Source: Bacillota bacterium
GTDB lineage: Bacteria; Bacillota; Clostridia; Lachnospirales; Lachnospiraceae
Assembly (NCBI GenBank): GCA_023390555.1
Contig: JAEWCQ010000033.1
Location: forward strand, 124,001 to 188,000
DNA length: 64,000 nucleotides
Reading direction: 5' to 3'
Made by a program: the position numbers and the translations under genes. The notes beneath the pieces were generated by a model. It did no database searches, had not been told where the DNA came from, and saw only the letters and a list, made by a program, of their open reading frames with translations. Shown here in pieces: positions 53,571 through 62,481 of the stretch; within the stretch, counting starts at the first letter, position 1, and the number at the start of each line of letters is the position of its first letter.

Positions 53571-54188
53571 TTACATTCCAGTTGATTTATATTCCCAAAC
53601 GAAGTGACATTCATTGCATCCATCTGCAATACGCCTGTTGATACCATCGCGATGAAATATCATATTTTCCGGTAAGTAAGAATTAAATACGGCATTATCT
53701 ACCTGACAGATTAATGTTGTAGCTTCCGGGATTTGTAAAGAGGTTGTTAATTCATGATAAAGGCATTTGGTTATTTTTATTTCAAATTTATTTTCATCCT
53801 GATAAACGACTTCTAAATCATTCCATTTCGTTGTCCCGGTTTGATTAATTTGTAATTCCTGTTCTATAAAATTTTCGAAAGTTCTCGGCTTGTTGACAGG
53901 ATCAAATAAAATGCTTTGTTTCGCGAGTCCGCCTGTCAGTAGTGCGATACGCATGATTTCAAATGCTTTTTTTTCACCTAGCTTATGTTTTAAATTTATG
54001 TACACCCATAATGGCATGGAAATAAATTGAATTAAATCAGGTGGAAACTTTTTATCAATAGAGCTTTGAAAAGTTGGAAGAGATGTTTTACACTCTTGCA
54101 GAAAACATTCTGGTGAGGGAAGTTCGTCCTGCAAAAGATCTAATAATATCGGTGTCGTAATTTTTGAGAAATCAAATTCTTTTTTCAA
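53571..54188 (-). CDS. L-2-amino-thiazoline-4-carboxylate hydrolase-like protein
   Basis: The roughly 205-aa soluble protein has the C-terminal pattern FEIKITKCLYHELTTSLQIP, TTLICQVDNAVFNSYLPENM and GCNECHFVWEY, which I associate with the ATC hydrolase-type family (cysteine synthesis from 2-aminothiazoline carboxylate); many members are uncharacterised. A GGAGG lies 8 nt before a TTG at 54188, while the ATG at 54203 lies upstream of it, so TTG is the likely start. It is downstream of a MarR gene by 67 nt and may share its promoter. Confidence 0.7.
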   Translation of the reverse strand: MKKEFDFSKITTPILLDLLQDELPSPECFLQECKTSLPTFQSSIDKKFPPDLIQFISMPLWVYINLKHKLGEKKAFEIMRIALLTGGLAKQSILFDPVNKPRTFENFIEQELQINQTGTTKWNDLEVVYQDENKFEIKITKCLYHELTTSLQIPEATTLICQVDNAVFNSYLPENMIFHRDGINRRIADGCNECHFVWEYKSTGM

Positions 54189-54255
54189 TTTTAATACCTC
54201 CATAACGTTGTATATTTTTTAGCAACTAAAACATTTTCCTTAGGAAAAGCCTTCT

Positions 54256-54696
54256 TTAATTAGAAGGCCAGGAATCCATTAATTCATCCAGAAAGTTATT
54301 GATGGTATTTCGTTCTTCCGGAGAGAGCTTATTTATATATTCTTCCATACTGCTATATTGATTTTTATGATAATTCTGATGTGCTGCATTGGCAGTTTGT
54401 CCGAGCGCAGTCAGGTTATAATAAACCTCTTTCTTATTCGTACTTGTTTGATACTGTTCCAGTAACCCTTTTTTCATCAGTTTATTGGCCACTTGGTTAA
54501 CAGCTCCATTAGTAATCCCCATAATAGCGGCCAGCTCACTGGCATTCGCATTTTGATGAGTACTAATGGCTTCTATCATATGAATTTCAGAGGTATAGAG
54601 TATCTGATCAGTGCCATAATTATTTGGTTTTTTGTTATTTTGATTAATTTTATTAGATAGACCTATCATTTTTTCTATAATTTTATTGCAATTCAT
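54256..54696 (-). CDS. MarR-family regulator
   Basis: A 146-aa winged-helix regulator: SEIHMIEAISTHQNANASELAAIMGITNGAVNQVANKLMKKGLLEQ and the wing NKKEVYYNLTALG. ATG at 54696 is favoured by GGGTGAT upstream; the frame to 54741 would run through the promoter. The promoter carries an inverted repeat, so autoregulation is likely. The hydrolase-like gene downstream is the probable target. Confidence 0.9.
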   Translation of the reverse strand: MNCNKIIEKMIGLSNKINQNNKKPNNYGTDQILYTSEIHMIEAISTHQNANASELAAIMGITNGAVNQVANKLMKKGLLEQYQTSTNKKEVYYNLTALGQTANAAHQNYHKNQYSSMEEYINKLSPEERNTINNFLDELMDSWPSN

Positions 54697-54712
54697 TTTT
54701 ATCACCCAATGG

Positions 54713-54760
54713 ATTATATAGCAGCTTAAATATATTGTCAATATTTTTTAGCTGCTATAT
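54713..54760 (-). promoter_or_regulatory. MarR promoter with inverted-repeat operator
   Basis: TTGACA (54741-54736), 17 nt, TATAAT (54718-54713) on the minus strand. Arms ATATAGCAGCT (54716-54726) and AGCTGCTATAT (54750-54760) flank the -35, one of them reaching the -10. Confidence 0.85.
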
Positions 54761-54889
54761 CATAATTTGCTTCGCAGTTTAAGGTTGCCTGATTTGTCAG
54801 AGCCTATGAAGAAATGAATCATCCAGTGCTTACCGTAACTTGTATGTTTCCGTCAAAAGAAATATAATAAAAAGACGGAGGTGCTATGC

Positions 54890-55084
54890 ATGGATTATAT
54901 AACGACAAAAGAAGCAGCAAAAAGCTGGGGAATCACGGACCGTATGGTAGTGTACCATTGCTCTGCCGGTCGGATTGTGGGTGCCAAAAAGATGGGAAAT
55001 ACATGGCTTGTTCCGTTTGGTGCCAAAAAACCGGCTGACGGACGATATAAGAGCAGTAAAATAGAGGATGGTGAAAACAAATGA
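54890..55084 (+). CDS. Small helix-turn-helix DNA-binding protein
   Basis: A 64-aa excisionase/MerR-like winged helix: MDYITTKEAAKSWGITDRMV, then YHCSAGRIVGAKKMGNTWLVP. ATG at 54890 has GGAGG 8 nt upstream. Its stop overlaps the response regulator start as ATGA, so it is made together with the two-component system. Small proteins of this type often travel with resistance cassettes on mobile elements. Confidence 0.8.
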   Translation: MDYITTKEAAKSWGITDRMVVYHCSAGRIVGAKKMGNTWLVPFGAKKPADGRYKSSKIEDGENK

Positions 55085-55767
55085 AACGGATTTTTTTAGT
55101 TGAGGACGATCAGGCAATCGCCAGAAATCTTATGCTTTTGCTCCGCTCAGAAGGATTTACAGTTGCCCACGCCCCCACGCAGGGCGATGCCCTTGCCATG
55201 CTTGTGGAGAACAGATTTGACTTGGCGCTGGTTGATATTTCCCTGCCTGACGGAAATGGATTTACAGTTTGCACAGAAATCAAAGCAGCGCAAGATATTC
55301 CCGTGATCTTTCTGACGGCTTCCGGGGATGAATCCAGTGTTGTTACCGGACTGAACCTAGGTGCGGACGACTATATTACGAAGCCTTTTCGCCCGCGTGA
55401 GTTGATTGCGCGGATTGAAACCGCTTTGCGAAAAGGAGCGCGTTCCGGGTCAGATTTTCAAATTCGCAGGCTTCATGTCGATATGGCAAGCGGCATTGTG
55501 AAAAAAAACGGCGGCGAGATTTTTCTTTCCGCCTTAGAATACCGCTTGCTGCTTGTTTTTATTAACAATCCACAAAGTATCATCACAAGGGGAAGGCTGC
55601 TTGATGAATTGTGGGACGCGGCGGGTGAGTTTGTCAATGACAATACGCTGACTGTGTATATCAAACGCCTGCGGGAGAAGATAGAAGATGATCCGGCAAA
55701 CCCGCAAATCATTCTGACCGTTCGCGGGACGGGATATAGATTGGGGGATGGGTATGCTTCGGAATAG
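55081..55767 (+). CDS. OmpR-family response regulator of an ABC-transporter cassette
   Basis: Receiver domain with phospho-Asp in LALVDISLPDGNGF (about residue 51) and ADDYITKPFRPRELIARI (about 100); winged helix with LSALEYRLLLVFINNPQSIITRG and TVYIKRLREKIEDDP. It overlaps the small HTH gene before it and the kinase gene after it. By context it controls the ABC transporter genes at 56826-60046. Confidence 0.93.
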   Translation: MKRIFLVEDDQAIARNLMLLLRSEGFTVAHAPTQGDALAMLVENRFDLALVDISLPDGNGFTVCTEIKAAQDIPVIFLTASGDESSVVTGLNLGADDYITKPFRPRELIARIETALRKGARSGSDFQIRRLHVDMASGIVKKNGGEIFLSALEYRLLLVFINNPQSIITRGRLLDELWDAAGEFVNDNTLTVYIKRLREKIEDDPANPQIILTVRGTGYRLGDGYASE

Positions 55768-56743
55768 AGAGTTTCGGCAGTTTGCCAGTCTGTTCACCTT
55801 ACTGGCCGCCGTTGCTGTGACGCTGGGATTTATCATCAATACGGAGGCCGGAATCCTTGCAGTCGCTTCTGCCGCCGCCTTTGGCACAGCGTTTTTCGTG
55901 TTTACCAGAGCAAGGTACAAGAGCATAGCGCGAATCTCACATCAAATCGATCTTGTGCTTCACAATGCCGACCATCTCTATATTGGGGAGTCGGACGAGG
56001 GCGAACTTTCCATTCTGCACAGCGAGATCACAAAAATGCTGCTGCGTATGCGGGAACAAAACGATGCACTGAAAAAAGAAAAAGTACATCTTGCCGATTC
56101 GCTGGCCGACATAGCGCATCAACTCCGAACCCCACTCACGTCTGCAAATCTCATTCTGTCATTATTAGAGAATAACCCGGATGAAAACCAGCGGAAAGCA
56201 TTTGTGCGGGAAACAGAGGAATTGCTTGTGCGGATGGATTGGCTGCTCACTTCCCTGCTGAAAATATCCCGCCTGGATGCGGGTATTGTGGTGTTCCAAA
56301 GCGAGCAGATAGATGCAGACAACTTGATCAGTTCGGCGCTCCGCCCGCTTCTGATTCCGATGGAGCTGCACAATATCAATGCGCAGATAGACGTGCCGAA
56401 GGGGAGCATCATTCAGGGTGATTCCGGCTGGCTTTCAGAGGCAATTCAAAATATTCTCAAAAACTGCATGGAAAGTGCAGGCGATAACGGACAGATTGCG
56501 ATTGTCTGTGTGGACAACCCATTATTTACCGAGATTTCTATCCATGACAGTGGCGCGGGCTTTGAAGAAGAAGATTTGCCCTGCCTGTTCGACCGATTTT
56601 ATCGTGGGAAAAAGGCAGGTGCGACAGGATACGGGATTGGATTGGCGCTCTGTAAGATGATCATAACACGCCAGGGCGGTGCGATTACCGCTAAAAATCA
56701 CGCGCAGGGCGGTGCGATGTTTGTCATTCGTTTTCCAAAGTGA
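55754..56743 (+). CDS. Intramembrane-sensing histidine kinase
   Basis: Two closely spaced transmembrane helices (about residues 11-50) with almost no external loop, then a DHp helix with the phospho-His in LADIAHQLRTPLTSANLI and an ATPase domain (NILKNCMESA, DSGAGFEEEDLP, FDRFYRGKK, YGIGLALCK). Such sensor-poor kinases typically sense through a partner ABC permease (BceS-like). ATG at 55754 is 6 nt after GGGGG; ATG at 55748 lies inside that site. Confidence 0.9.
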   Translation: MLRNREFRQFASLFTLLAAVAVTLGFIINTEAGILAVASAAAFGTAFFVFTRARYKSIARISHQIDLVLHNADHLYIGESDEGELSILHSEITKMLLRMREQNDALKKEKVHLADSLADIAHQLRTPLTSANLILSLLENNPDENQRKAFVRETEELLVRMDWLLTSLLKISRLDAGIVVFQSEQIDADNLISSALRPLLIPMELHNINAQIDVPKGSIIQGDSGWLSEAIQNILKNCMESAGDNGQIAIVCVDNPLFTEISIHDSGAGFEEEDLPCLFDRFYRGKKAGATGYGIGLALCKMIITRQGGAITAKNHAQGGAMFVIRFPK

Positions 56744-56825
56744 CGAATCTCTCACCGGAAAGTCACCGAGATGTAAGGTTAAAGTTCTATTATATGAGTA
56801 AAACATAGGAAAGGAGACTCACATA

Positions 56826-57509
56826 ATGGAGTTTTTAAAAGTTGAAAATTTATGTAAGGTCTACGGCAAGAGTGAAAATCAGGTTACAGCGCTTGACCAT
56901 GTTTCGCTCACAATCGAAAAGGGGGAGTTTACCGCAATCATCGGTTCCTCCGGCTCGGGCAAGTCCACATTGCTTCACAGCATCGGCGGCGTGGATGTGC
57001 CGACAGGCGGAAAGGTGTATTTGGAGGGGCAGGATGTATATGCCCAAAGCAATGAAAAACTCGCCATTTTTCGCAGACGGCAGGTCGGACTGATTTACCA
57101 GTTTCACAACCTCATTCCCACTTTGAATGTTGTGGAAAACATCACTTTGCCTATCCTGATGGACAAGCGCAGGGTCAATGAGGAACGACTGAACGATCTG
57201 CTCGAACTGATTGGATTAAAAGACCGCAGAACCCATTTACCCAATCAGCTTTCCGGCGGCCAGCAACAGCGTGTTTCCATCGGACGCGCGTTGATGAATG
57301 CCCCTGCGGTCATGCTTGCCGATGAACCCACAGGCAGCCTGGACAGCCGAAATGGACATGAAATCGTCAAACTGCTGAAAGAAAGCAATCAAAAATATGG
57401 GCAGACCCTGATCCTTGTCACCCATGACGAAAATATCGCCCTGCAGGCAGACCGTATTATCGGTATATCAGACGGCAAGGTAGCGAGAGATGAGAGGGTG
57501 AGGTCATGA
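56826..57509 (+). CDS. ABC transporter ATP-binding protein (MacB/Bce type)
   Basis: Walker A GSSGSGKSTLLHSIGG (about residue 37), signature LSGGQQQRVSIGRALM (about 141) and Walker B VMLADEPTGSLDSRNG (about 161) define a LolD/MacB/BceA-type ATPase of 227 aa. It is coupled to the permease by a 4-nt overlap. The set (HTH, regulator, kinase, ATPase, permease) resembles peptide-antibiotic sensing and detoxification modules. Confidence 0.94.
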   Translation: MEFLKVENLCKVYGKSENQVTALDHVSLTIEKGEFTAIIGSSGSGKSTLLHSIGGVDVPTGGKVYLEGQDVYAQSNEKLAIFRRRQVGLIYQFHNLIPTLNVVENITLPILMDKRRVNEERLNDLLELIGLKDRRTHLPNQLSGGQQQRVSIGRALMNAPAVMLADEPTGSLDSRNGHEIVKLLKESNQKYGQTLILVTHDENIALQADRIIGISDGKVARDERVRS

Positions 57510-60046
57510 ATATTTTTCATAAAATCACACTACAAAGCCTGAGAAAAAGCCGTACTCGAACTATTGTGACGGTGATCGGAGTGGTTCTTTCTGTCGCCAT
57601 GATTACGGCGGTCGCTACCTTAGCCGTGTCTCTGCAAAGCTATATGGTAAACGGTGCTGCTACCAAATATGGGGATTGGCATATTGAAGTCCCGGACACA
57701 GATTCCTCCTTTGTACAGGAACAGGAAGAGGATACCCGGGTGGCAAAGGCTGTAACGTTACAGGACATTGGCTACGCCACGCTGGAGGGCGGCCAAAACT
57801 CCGAAAAGCCATATCTTTATGTTACCGGGTGGAGCGAGGAAGCCTTTGATACTCTGCCAATCGAATTGCTTTCCGGCAGACTGCCCGAGAACAGCAGTGA
57901 GGTCGTGATACCGGCTCATATTGCGGCAAACGGAGGCGTGAAAATTTCGGTGGGCGATACACTGACCCTCTCAATCGGCAACCGCATGAGCGGGGATCAG
58001 AAACTCAGCCAGCACGATTCGTATCGTGCCGGGGAAGAAACGCTTACAGCGATGACACAGAAAACATATACAGTTGTCGGCATCTGTCAGCGACCGGCAA
58101 TCGAGGAGTATACGGCACCCGGATACACCTTGATCACAACAGAGGATACAGCCGCAGCGGACAGTCTTACCGCATTTATCACACTGAAGAATCCCTATCA
58201 GCTTCATGCTTATGAAAACAGCCTGTCAGACAATACCAGTTACGTTTCGAACGATGACGTCCTGCGTTTTATGGGACTTTCCGGGGAAAAGATGTTTACG
58301 GTTCTCCTGTATTCGATTGTTGGCATTTTGATTGCCCTTGTGATGCTCGGCTCGGTATTTTTGATTTATAATTCCTTCAACATTTCATTGAATGAACGCA
58401 CACACCAGTTTGGTATTCTCATGTCGGTAGGTGCCACGGAAAAACAGCTGCGTAACTCTGTGCTGTTTGAGGGGCTTTGCATTGGTGCCATCGGCATTCC
58501 CATCGGTATTTTGGTCGGAATACCCAGCATCTATCTGGTGCTTGTGCTTGTGGCAAATAATTTTGCAAATGCCATGTATGACAATGTACCGCTTAAATTG
58601 GTGGTGTCCGTTCCTGCACTTGTTGCTGCGGTGGTGATCAGCATGATTACCATTCTGATTTCGGCCTATATTCCGGCTCGCAAGGCTGCCGGTATGCCCG
58701 TGATGGAATGTATCCACCAGACAAACGAAGTCAGGGTGGAAGCCAAAGCCATAAGAACCTCAAAGTTCGCAAAACGCCTTTACGGCTTAGAGGAAATACT
58801 TGCGTTAAAAAACTTTAAAAGAAACAGGCGGCGTTACCGCAGTATTATCCTGTCGCTTACGTTAAGCGTCGTATTGTTCGTGTCGGCAAGCTCTTTTGGA
58901 GCTTATCTAAATCAGATCGCGGAGAAGTCATCTGTAGTAAGTGAAGACTATGACATCTGTTTTACTACGCGAGACATGGAAGAAAGCGAGCTGATTCAGC
59001 TTTATGATCAGATGAAGAACGCTACGGGTGTTACCCAAAGCTCTTATCAGGCACTTTCAGCCTATTCCTGTGTGCTCAATACAAGTGATCTGACAAGTCA
59101 TTTTTTGGATGAGTATGGAGGCCTTATCGGTTATGATGGGGCAAGTGAAACGGTGGAAGTGCAGCTCGATATTCAGTTTGTCGAGGACAGTGTCTATCAG
59201 AACCTGCTCGGAGACCTTGGTCTGTCTGCAGAGGAATACACTGGACAGGACAATAAAATGATTATGGCTGGAATACTGCCCGGAAGTTGGTATACGCAGG
59301 ATCAGCCTATGGAATTTACACTCCGCTCCAAGACCGGGGATCAGACGAAAACTATCCGTGCGGCTTTTGTAAAAGACTATCCGGATATGCTGCCTGCGGA
59401 GCCAGGTGAATCCTACGGATACAAGCTTATGGTGATAGCCCCTTACGAGGTAAAACCGCAGTTTGACGCACTGGATGCGACGATAGAGCCCACAAAGCTG
59501 GGGATGACCTTTCAGTCAGAAAATCCCGGTCAATCCACATCTGAGATGCAGGCGATGATAGATGGGGCCAGCGTTACCGCCGACTATAATCTGTACAATG
59601 TCTATGGGATACTGGAGCAAAACCGTAATATCTCCTTCATTGTCAATCTGTTTTCGGTTGTTTTTATTGTAATGATTTCGCTGATTGCGGTTGCAAACGT
59701 CTTCAACACGATTTCCACCAATATCAAACTGCGCAGACGGGAATTTGCGATGCTTCGTTCGGTGGGGATGTCCGACCGGGACTTTAATAAAATGATGCGC
59801 TTTGAATGCGCTCTTTATGGAGTCCGGACGATGCTTTGGGGGCTGCCTCTCTCAGGAATCCTGTCCTATCTGATTTATCTGGGTATGGTCGCCGGGGGGG
59901 ACAATGTCAATTTTGTATCCCCGTTGGGCAGTATGGCAATCAGCGTGCTCGGTGTGCTCGTTATTGTATTTATTACGATGCTGTATGCCCTTAGCAAGAT
60001 AAAAAAAGAAAATATTATTGACGCGCTTCGGGATGATTTGACTTGA
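57506..60046 (+). CDS. FtsX-family ABC transporter permease
   Basis: An 846-aa permease with a first transmembrane helix (about residues 17-42), a large external domain (about 45-255), three helices of an FtsX domain (about 265-400), a central basic linker, a second external domain (about 470-700) and a second FtsX helix set ending ALSKIKKENIIDALRDDLT. The duplicated FtsX layout is that of MacB-like or BceB-like transporters that act on membrane-targeting peptides. Substrate unknown. Confidence 0.92.
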   Translation: MNIFHKITLQSLRKSRTRTIVTVIGVVLSVAMITAVATLAVSLQSYMVNGAATKYGDWHIEVPDTDSSFVQEQEEDTRVAKAVTLQDIGYATLEGGQNSEKPYLYVTGWSEEAFDTLPIELLSGRLPENSSEVVIPAHIAANGGVKISVGDTLTLSIGNRMSGDQKLSQHDSYRAGEETLTAMTQKTYTVVGICQRPAIEEYTAPGYTLITTEDTAAADSLTAFITLKNPYQLHAYENSLSDNTSYVSNDDVLRFMGLSGEKMFTVLLYSIVGILIALVMLGSVFLIYNSFNISLNERTHQFGILMSVGATEKQLRNSVLFEGLCIGAIGIPIGILVGIPSIYLVLVLVANNFANAMYDNVPLKLVVSVPALVAAVVISMITILISAYIPARKAAGMPVMECIHQTNEVRVEAKAIRTSKFAKRLYGLEEILALKNFKRNRRRYRSIILSLTLSVVLFVSASSFGAYLNQIAEKSSVVSEDYDICFTTRDMEESELIQLYDQMKNATGVTQSSYQALSAYSCVLNTSDLTSHFLDEYGGLIGYDGASETVEVQLDIQFVEDSVYQNLLGDLGLSAEEYTGQDNKMIMAGILPGSWYTQDQPMEFTLRSKTGDQTKTIRAAFVKDYPDMLPAEPGESYGYKLMVIAPYEVKPQFDALDATIEPTKLGMTFQSENPGQSTSEMQAMIDGASVTADYNLYNVYGILEQNRNISFIVNLFSVVFIVMISLIAVANVFNTISTNIKLRRREFAMLRSVGMSDRDFNKMMRFECALYGVRTMLWGLPLSGILSYLIYLGMVAGGDNVNFVSPLGSMAISVLGVLVIVFITMLYALSKIKKENIIDALRDDLT

Positions 60047-60121
60047 TTCAAAACCGATCGATGAAGACTTACACCTGAGCGTTTCATTTGAAAAAACCAG
60101 GAGCGAAATTAGAATACAATT

Positions 60122-60158
60122 ATGGGCAAGGACCACTTGAACATGGCCTTGCCCATAA
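60122..60158. repeat. Inverted repeat after the permease gene
   Basis: A perfect ATGGGCAAGG/CCTTGCCCAT stem with a 17-nt loop lies 75 nt downstream of the permease stop. There is no T tract, so it is terminator-like only. A second dyad, TCCACT/AGTGGA, lies near 60215-60230. Confidence 0.5.
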
Positions 60159-60285
60159 ATATCTATTGAAATGTTATAGCAGTTTTTTGCGTTTACATGG
60201 ACGATGAAACGGCCGTCCACTGGCGGAGTGGATGGTCATAAAGAAATCTCATTGGTACTTCTATCAGATCTGACGGTTTACCTGA

Positions 60286-60954
60286 TTACTGATTTTCACC
60301 AATATAATCATATTTTGCACTTGTTTGAATAAAGTAGCCGCTTCTGACTTCTGCGGCCCAATTCTGCAGCATTTCTTTCCATTCTACACTGTCAAAGAAA
60401 TAATCAATCCCCTTGGAGGAATCCCATATTAAAACACGGAACGGAAATATACCGCCTTGCTGATTTACATCCTGATCAGAAACGGTTGCTTCCGTAATAA
60501 ATAGTTCAGGAAGACCTCTTTGGTATGCCATTGCCGGTTCAATAAACGAGAAAGCAGATCCCGTCCAGAACTGTTTTCCAATATCATTTTCATATACAGT
60601 TGCACCATTTGTCTCAATTACTTCTACTTTTCTTCTGCTGAGATTTAAAGTTATCATCCCAAAGCTCGAATTTACCATTCTTCGTATACTCGTCATCGTA
60701 GACTCCGGATATTGCTCTGAATTTGGAAGAGTCCTTGGAAATAATAATACCTTTTTTAATTCACTCATCAGCCGGATTAAAAAACTTATTTGAAGGTTAT
60801 TCATGGTAACGCTCGTTGGATGGCTTAAGAATACCGGAATCTGATAAAATCTATTTGTTTTAGCAACTAATTCGGGAGAAGGTACTTCATTCACTTCTGT
60901 CATTTCGTTCAGATAAGACCTGTCTTTTGTGATATTGACGTTGTCGTCTATCAT
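60286..60954 (-). CDS. Orphan protein, possible TIR-like or nucleoside deoxyribosyltransferase-like fold
   Basis: A 222-aa soluble protein with ordered motifs: PVFLSHPTSVTMNNLQISFL near residue 40, VLLFPRTLPNSEQYPE, SIRRMVNSSFGMITLNLSRR, FWTGSAFSFIEPAMAYQRGL and a last DYFFDSVEWKEMLQNW. The S-IRRM--S-GMI and IEPAMAYQRGLP patterns recall TIR-like/deoxyribosyltransferase nucleotide-processing folds found in phage-defence proteins. I do not have a named family for it. ATG at 60954 follows GGAGGTG by 5 nt. No partner gene is obvious. Confidence 0.6.
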   Translation of the reverse strand: MIDDNVNITKDRSYLNEMTEVNEVPSPELVAKTNRFYQIPVFLSHPTSVTMNNLQISFLIRLMSELKKVLLFPRTLPNSEQYPESTMTSIRRMVNSSFGMITLNLSRRKVEVIETNGATVYENDIGKQFWTGSAFSFIEPAMAYQRGLPELFITEATVSDQDVNQQGGIFPFRVLIWDSSKGIDYFFDSVEWKEMLQNWAAEVRSGYFIQTSAKYDYIGENQ

Positions 60955-61192
60955 AAAATCACCTCCATACAAGTTATTCCGGGAATGACAGTAGGTTACA
61001 AAATATCTTATAAAATTTATCTGGAAATCCAGAGCACAATGAAATGAGATTGATGCTATATATATCAGATATGATTTTGAAATATACCTTTTTAATGCTT
61101 TTATTTGATTTGGTATTTTTTTTGGCTATAATGAAAACAGGACATACAGTTGACTTGTTTCGGGTGATAGAATGGATGGGAAAGGAGAGAAT

Positions 61193-61573
61193 ATGAGATA
61201 TCTGTGGTTAGATGAGTTTTTATTAAGCAAAAAGGGGGTGACGAAAGACCTCCAGAAAGATTGGAATTGGATTCGGTACCAAATTGGAGGAAAGATGTTT
61301 GCAGCCGTTTGTCTGGATGAAAAAAATGAACCATATTATATAACATTAAAATTAGAAGCGGCAGAGGGCTCGTTTTTAAGGACCCAGTATGAAGACATTA
61401 TTCCGGGCTATTATATGAACAAAGTTCATTGGAATTCCATCAAACCGGATGGAGCAGTTCCAGATGAACTTTTAAAAGATCTGTTAGATAAATCCTATCA
61501 ATTAGTGCTTGGTGCCTTCAGTAAGAAAAAGCAAAGTGAGATCCTGGGAAGTGTGGAAGCTGCGCAGCCTTAA
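61193..61573 (+). CDS. MmcQ/YjbR-family DNA-binding-like protein
   Basis: The 126-aa protein matches the YjbR/CyaY-like fold family: WLDEFLLSKKGVTKDLQ at the start, WIRYQIGGKMFAAVCLDEKNEPYYITLKL, and PGYYMNKVHWNSIKPDG (the conserved Y-NK-HW-S motif). Family function is poorly known. ATG at 61193 has AAAGGAG about 7 nt upstream. Confidence 0.87.
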   Translation: MRYLWLDEFLLSKKGVTKDLQKDWNWIRYQIGGKMFAAVCLDEKNEPYYITLKLEAAEGSFLRTQYEDIIPGYYMNKVHWNSIKPDGAVPDELLKDLLDKSYQLVLGAFSKKKQSEILGSVEAAQP

Positions 61574-61672
61574 GTTGCGGTGCAGAATTGGAAAGAAACA
61601 GAAAAGAACGTGTGGCAGGATGAATAAGCTGACATCATAAAGAGGAATGAAATCAGAAGGGAGGTAATAACT

Positions 61673-62311
61673 GTGGCGCTTGATTATAAGAAAGAATATA
61701 AAGAATTTTATATGCCCCCGAAGAATCCGGGTATAATCGAAATTCCCGAGATGAACTTTATCGCAGTCCGGGGAAAGGGTGATCCAAATGATGCTTCTGG
61801 TGAGTACAATACAGCCTTAAAGATATTGTATGCAATTGTATTTACGATAAAAATGAGCTACAAAGGCAGCCGCAAAATAGAAGGCTATTTTCCGTATGTG
61901 GTACCGCCGCTGGAAGGTCTTTGGTGGCAGGAAGATGTGGCTGGAGTTGACTATACACACAAAGAGGATTTTCAGTGGATCTCTATGATCCGTCTGCCGG
62001 AATTTGTAGATAAGAAAGTATTTGAATGGGCCATAGGCGAAGCGACGGAAAAAAAGAAAAGTGATTTTTCAAAGGCTGAATTTTTGACTTATCATGAGGG
62101 TGTATGTGTGCAGTGTATGCATATTGGCTCCTATGATGAGGAACCGAAAACAGTAGAAAGGATGCATGCTTATGCAAAGGAGAATGGGTATCGGTTAGAT
62201 TTTTCCAGGCAGCGTCTCCACCATGAAATCTATTTAAGTGATCCAAGAAGAACGGCAGCGGAGAAACTAAAAACAGTAATTCGGCATCCGGTCATAGATA
62301 AGGAGCAATAA
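61673..62311 (+). CDS. GyrI-like small-molecule-binding domain protein
   Basis: A 212-aa GyrI-like protein: EIPEMNFIAVRGKGDPND, a central EGYFPYVVPPLEGLWW, and CVQCMHIGSYDEEPKTVERM with LHHEIYLSDPRRTAAEKLKT at the end. This is the two-repeat ligand-binding fold found in BmrR and SbmC-like proteins, here without a DNA-binding domain. GTG start at 61673 follows GGAGG. It is 99 nt after the YjbR gene and ends in a strong terminator. Confidence 0.87.
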   Translation: MALDYKKEYKEFYMPPKNPGIIEIPEMNFIAVRGKGDPNDASGEYNTALKILYAIVFTIKMSYKGSRKIEGYFPYVVPPLEGLWWQEDVAGVDYTHKEDFQWISMIRLPEFVDKKVFEWAIGEATEKKKSDFSKAEFLTYHEGVCVQCMHIGSYDEEPKTVERMHAYAKENGYRLDFSRQRLHHEIYLSDPRRTAAEKLKTVIRHPVIDKEQ

Positions 62312-62349
62312 AAAACCAATTTTTACGCAATTCACAGGTTTCATCTATA

Positions 62350-62392
62350 CAAAAAGCGCGGGTAACGTTTCAGGACGTACCGCGCTTTTTTT
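62350..62392 (+). terminator. Terminator of the GyrI-like gene
   Basis: AAAAAGCGCGG...ACGT/ACGT..CCGCGCTTTTTTT hairpin with a T7 tract; it could work on both strands. Confidence 0.9.
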
Positions 62393-62412
62393 GTAAAATT
62401 TATCACACCCTC

Positions 62413-62461
62413 TTGACAACAGGAATATAGTAAACTATTCTATAACCGACAGACAGTCGGT
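62413..62461 (+). promoter_or_regulatory. TetR-MFS promoter with operator
   Basis: TTGACA (62413-62418), 17 nt, TATTCT (62436-62441), then the dyad ACCGAC-AGACA-GTCGGT (62445-62461) at the expected transcript start. Confidence 0.85.
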
Positions 62462-62481
62462 CTACAAGAAGGAGATGGAAC

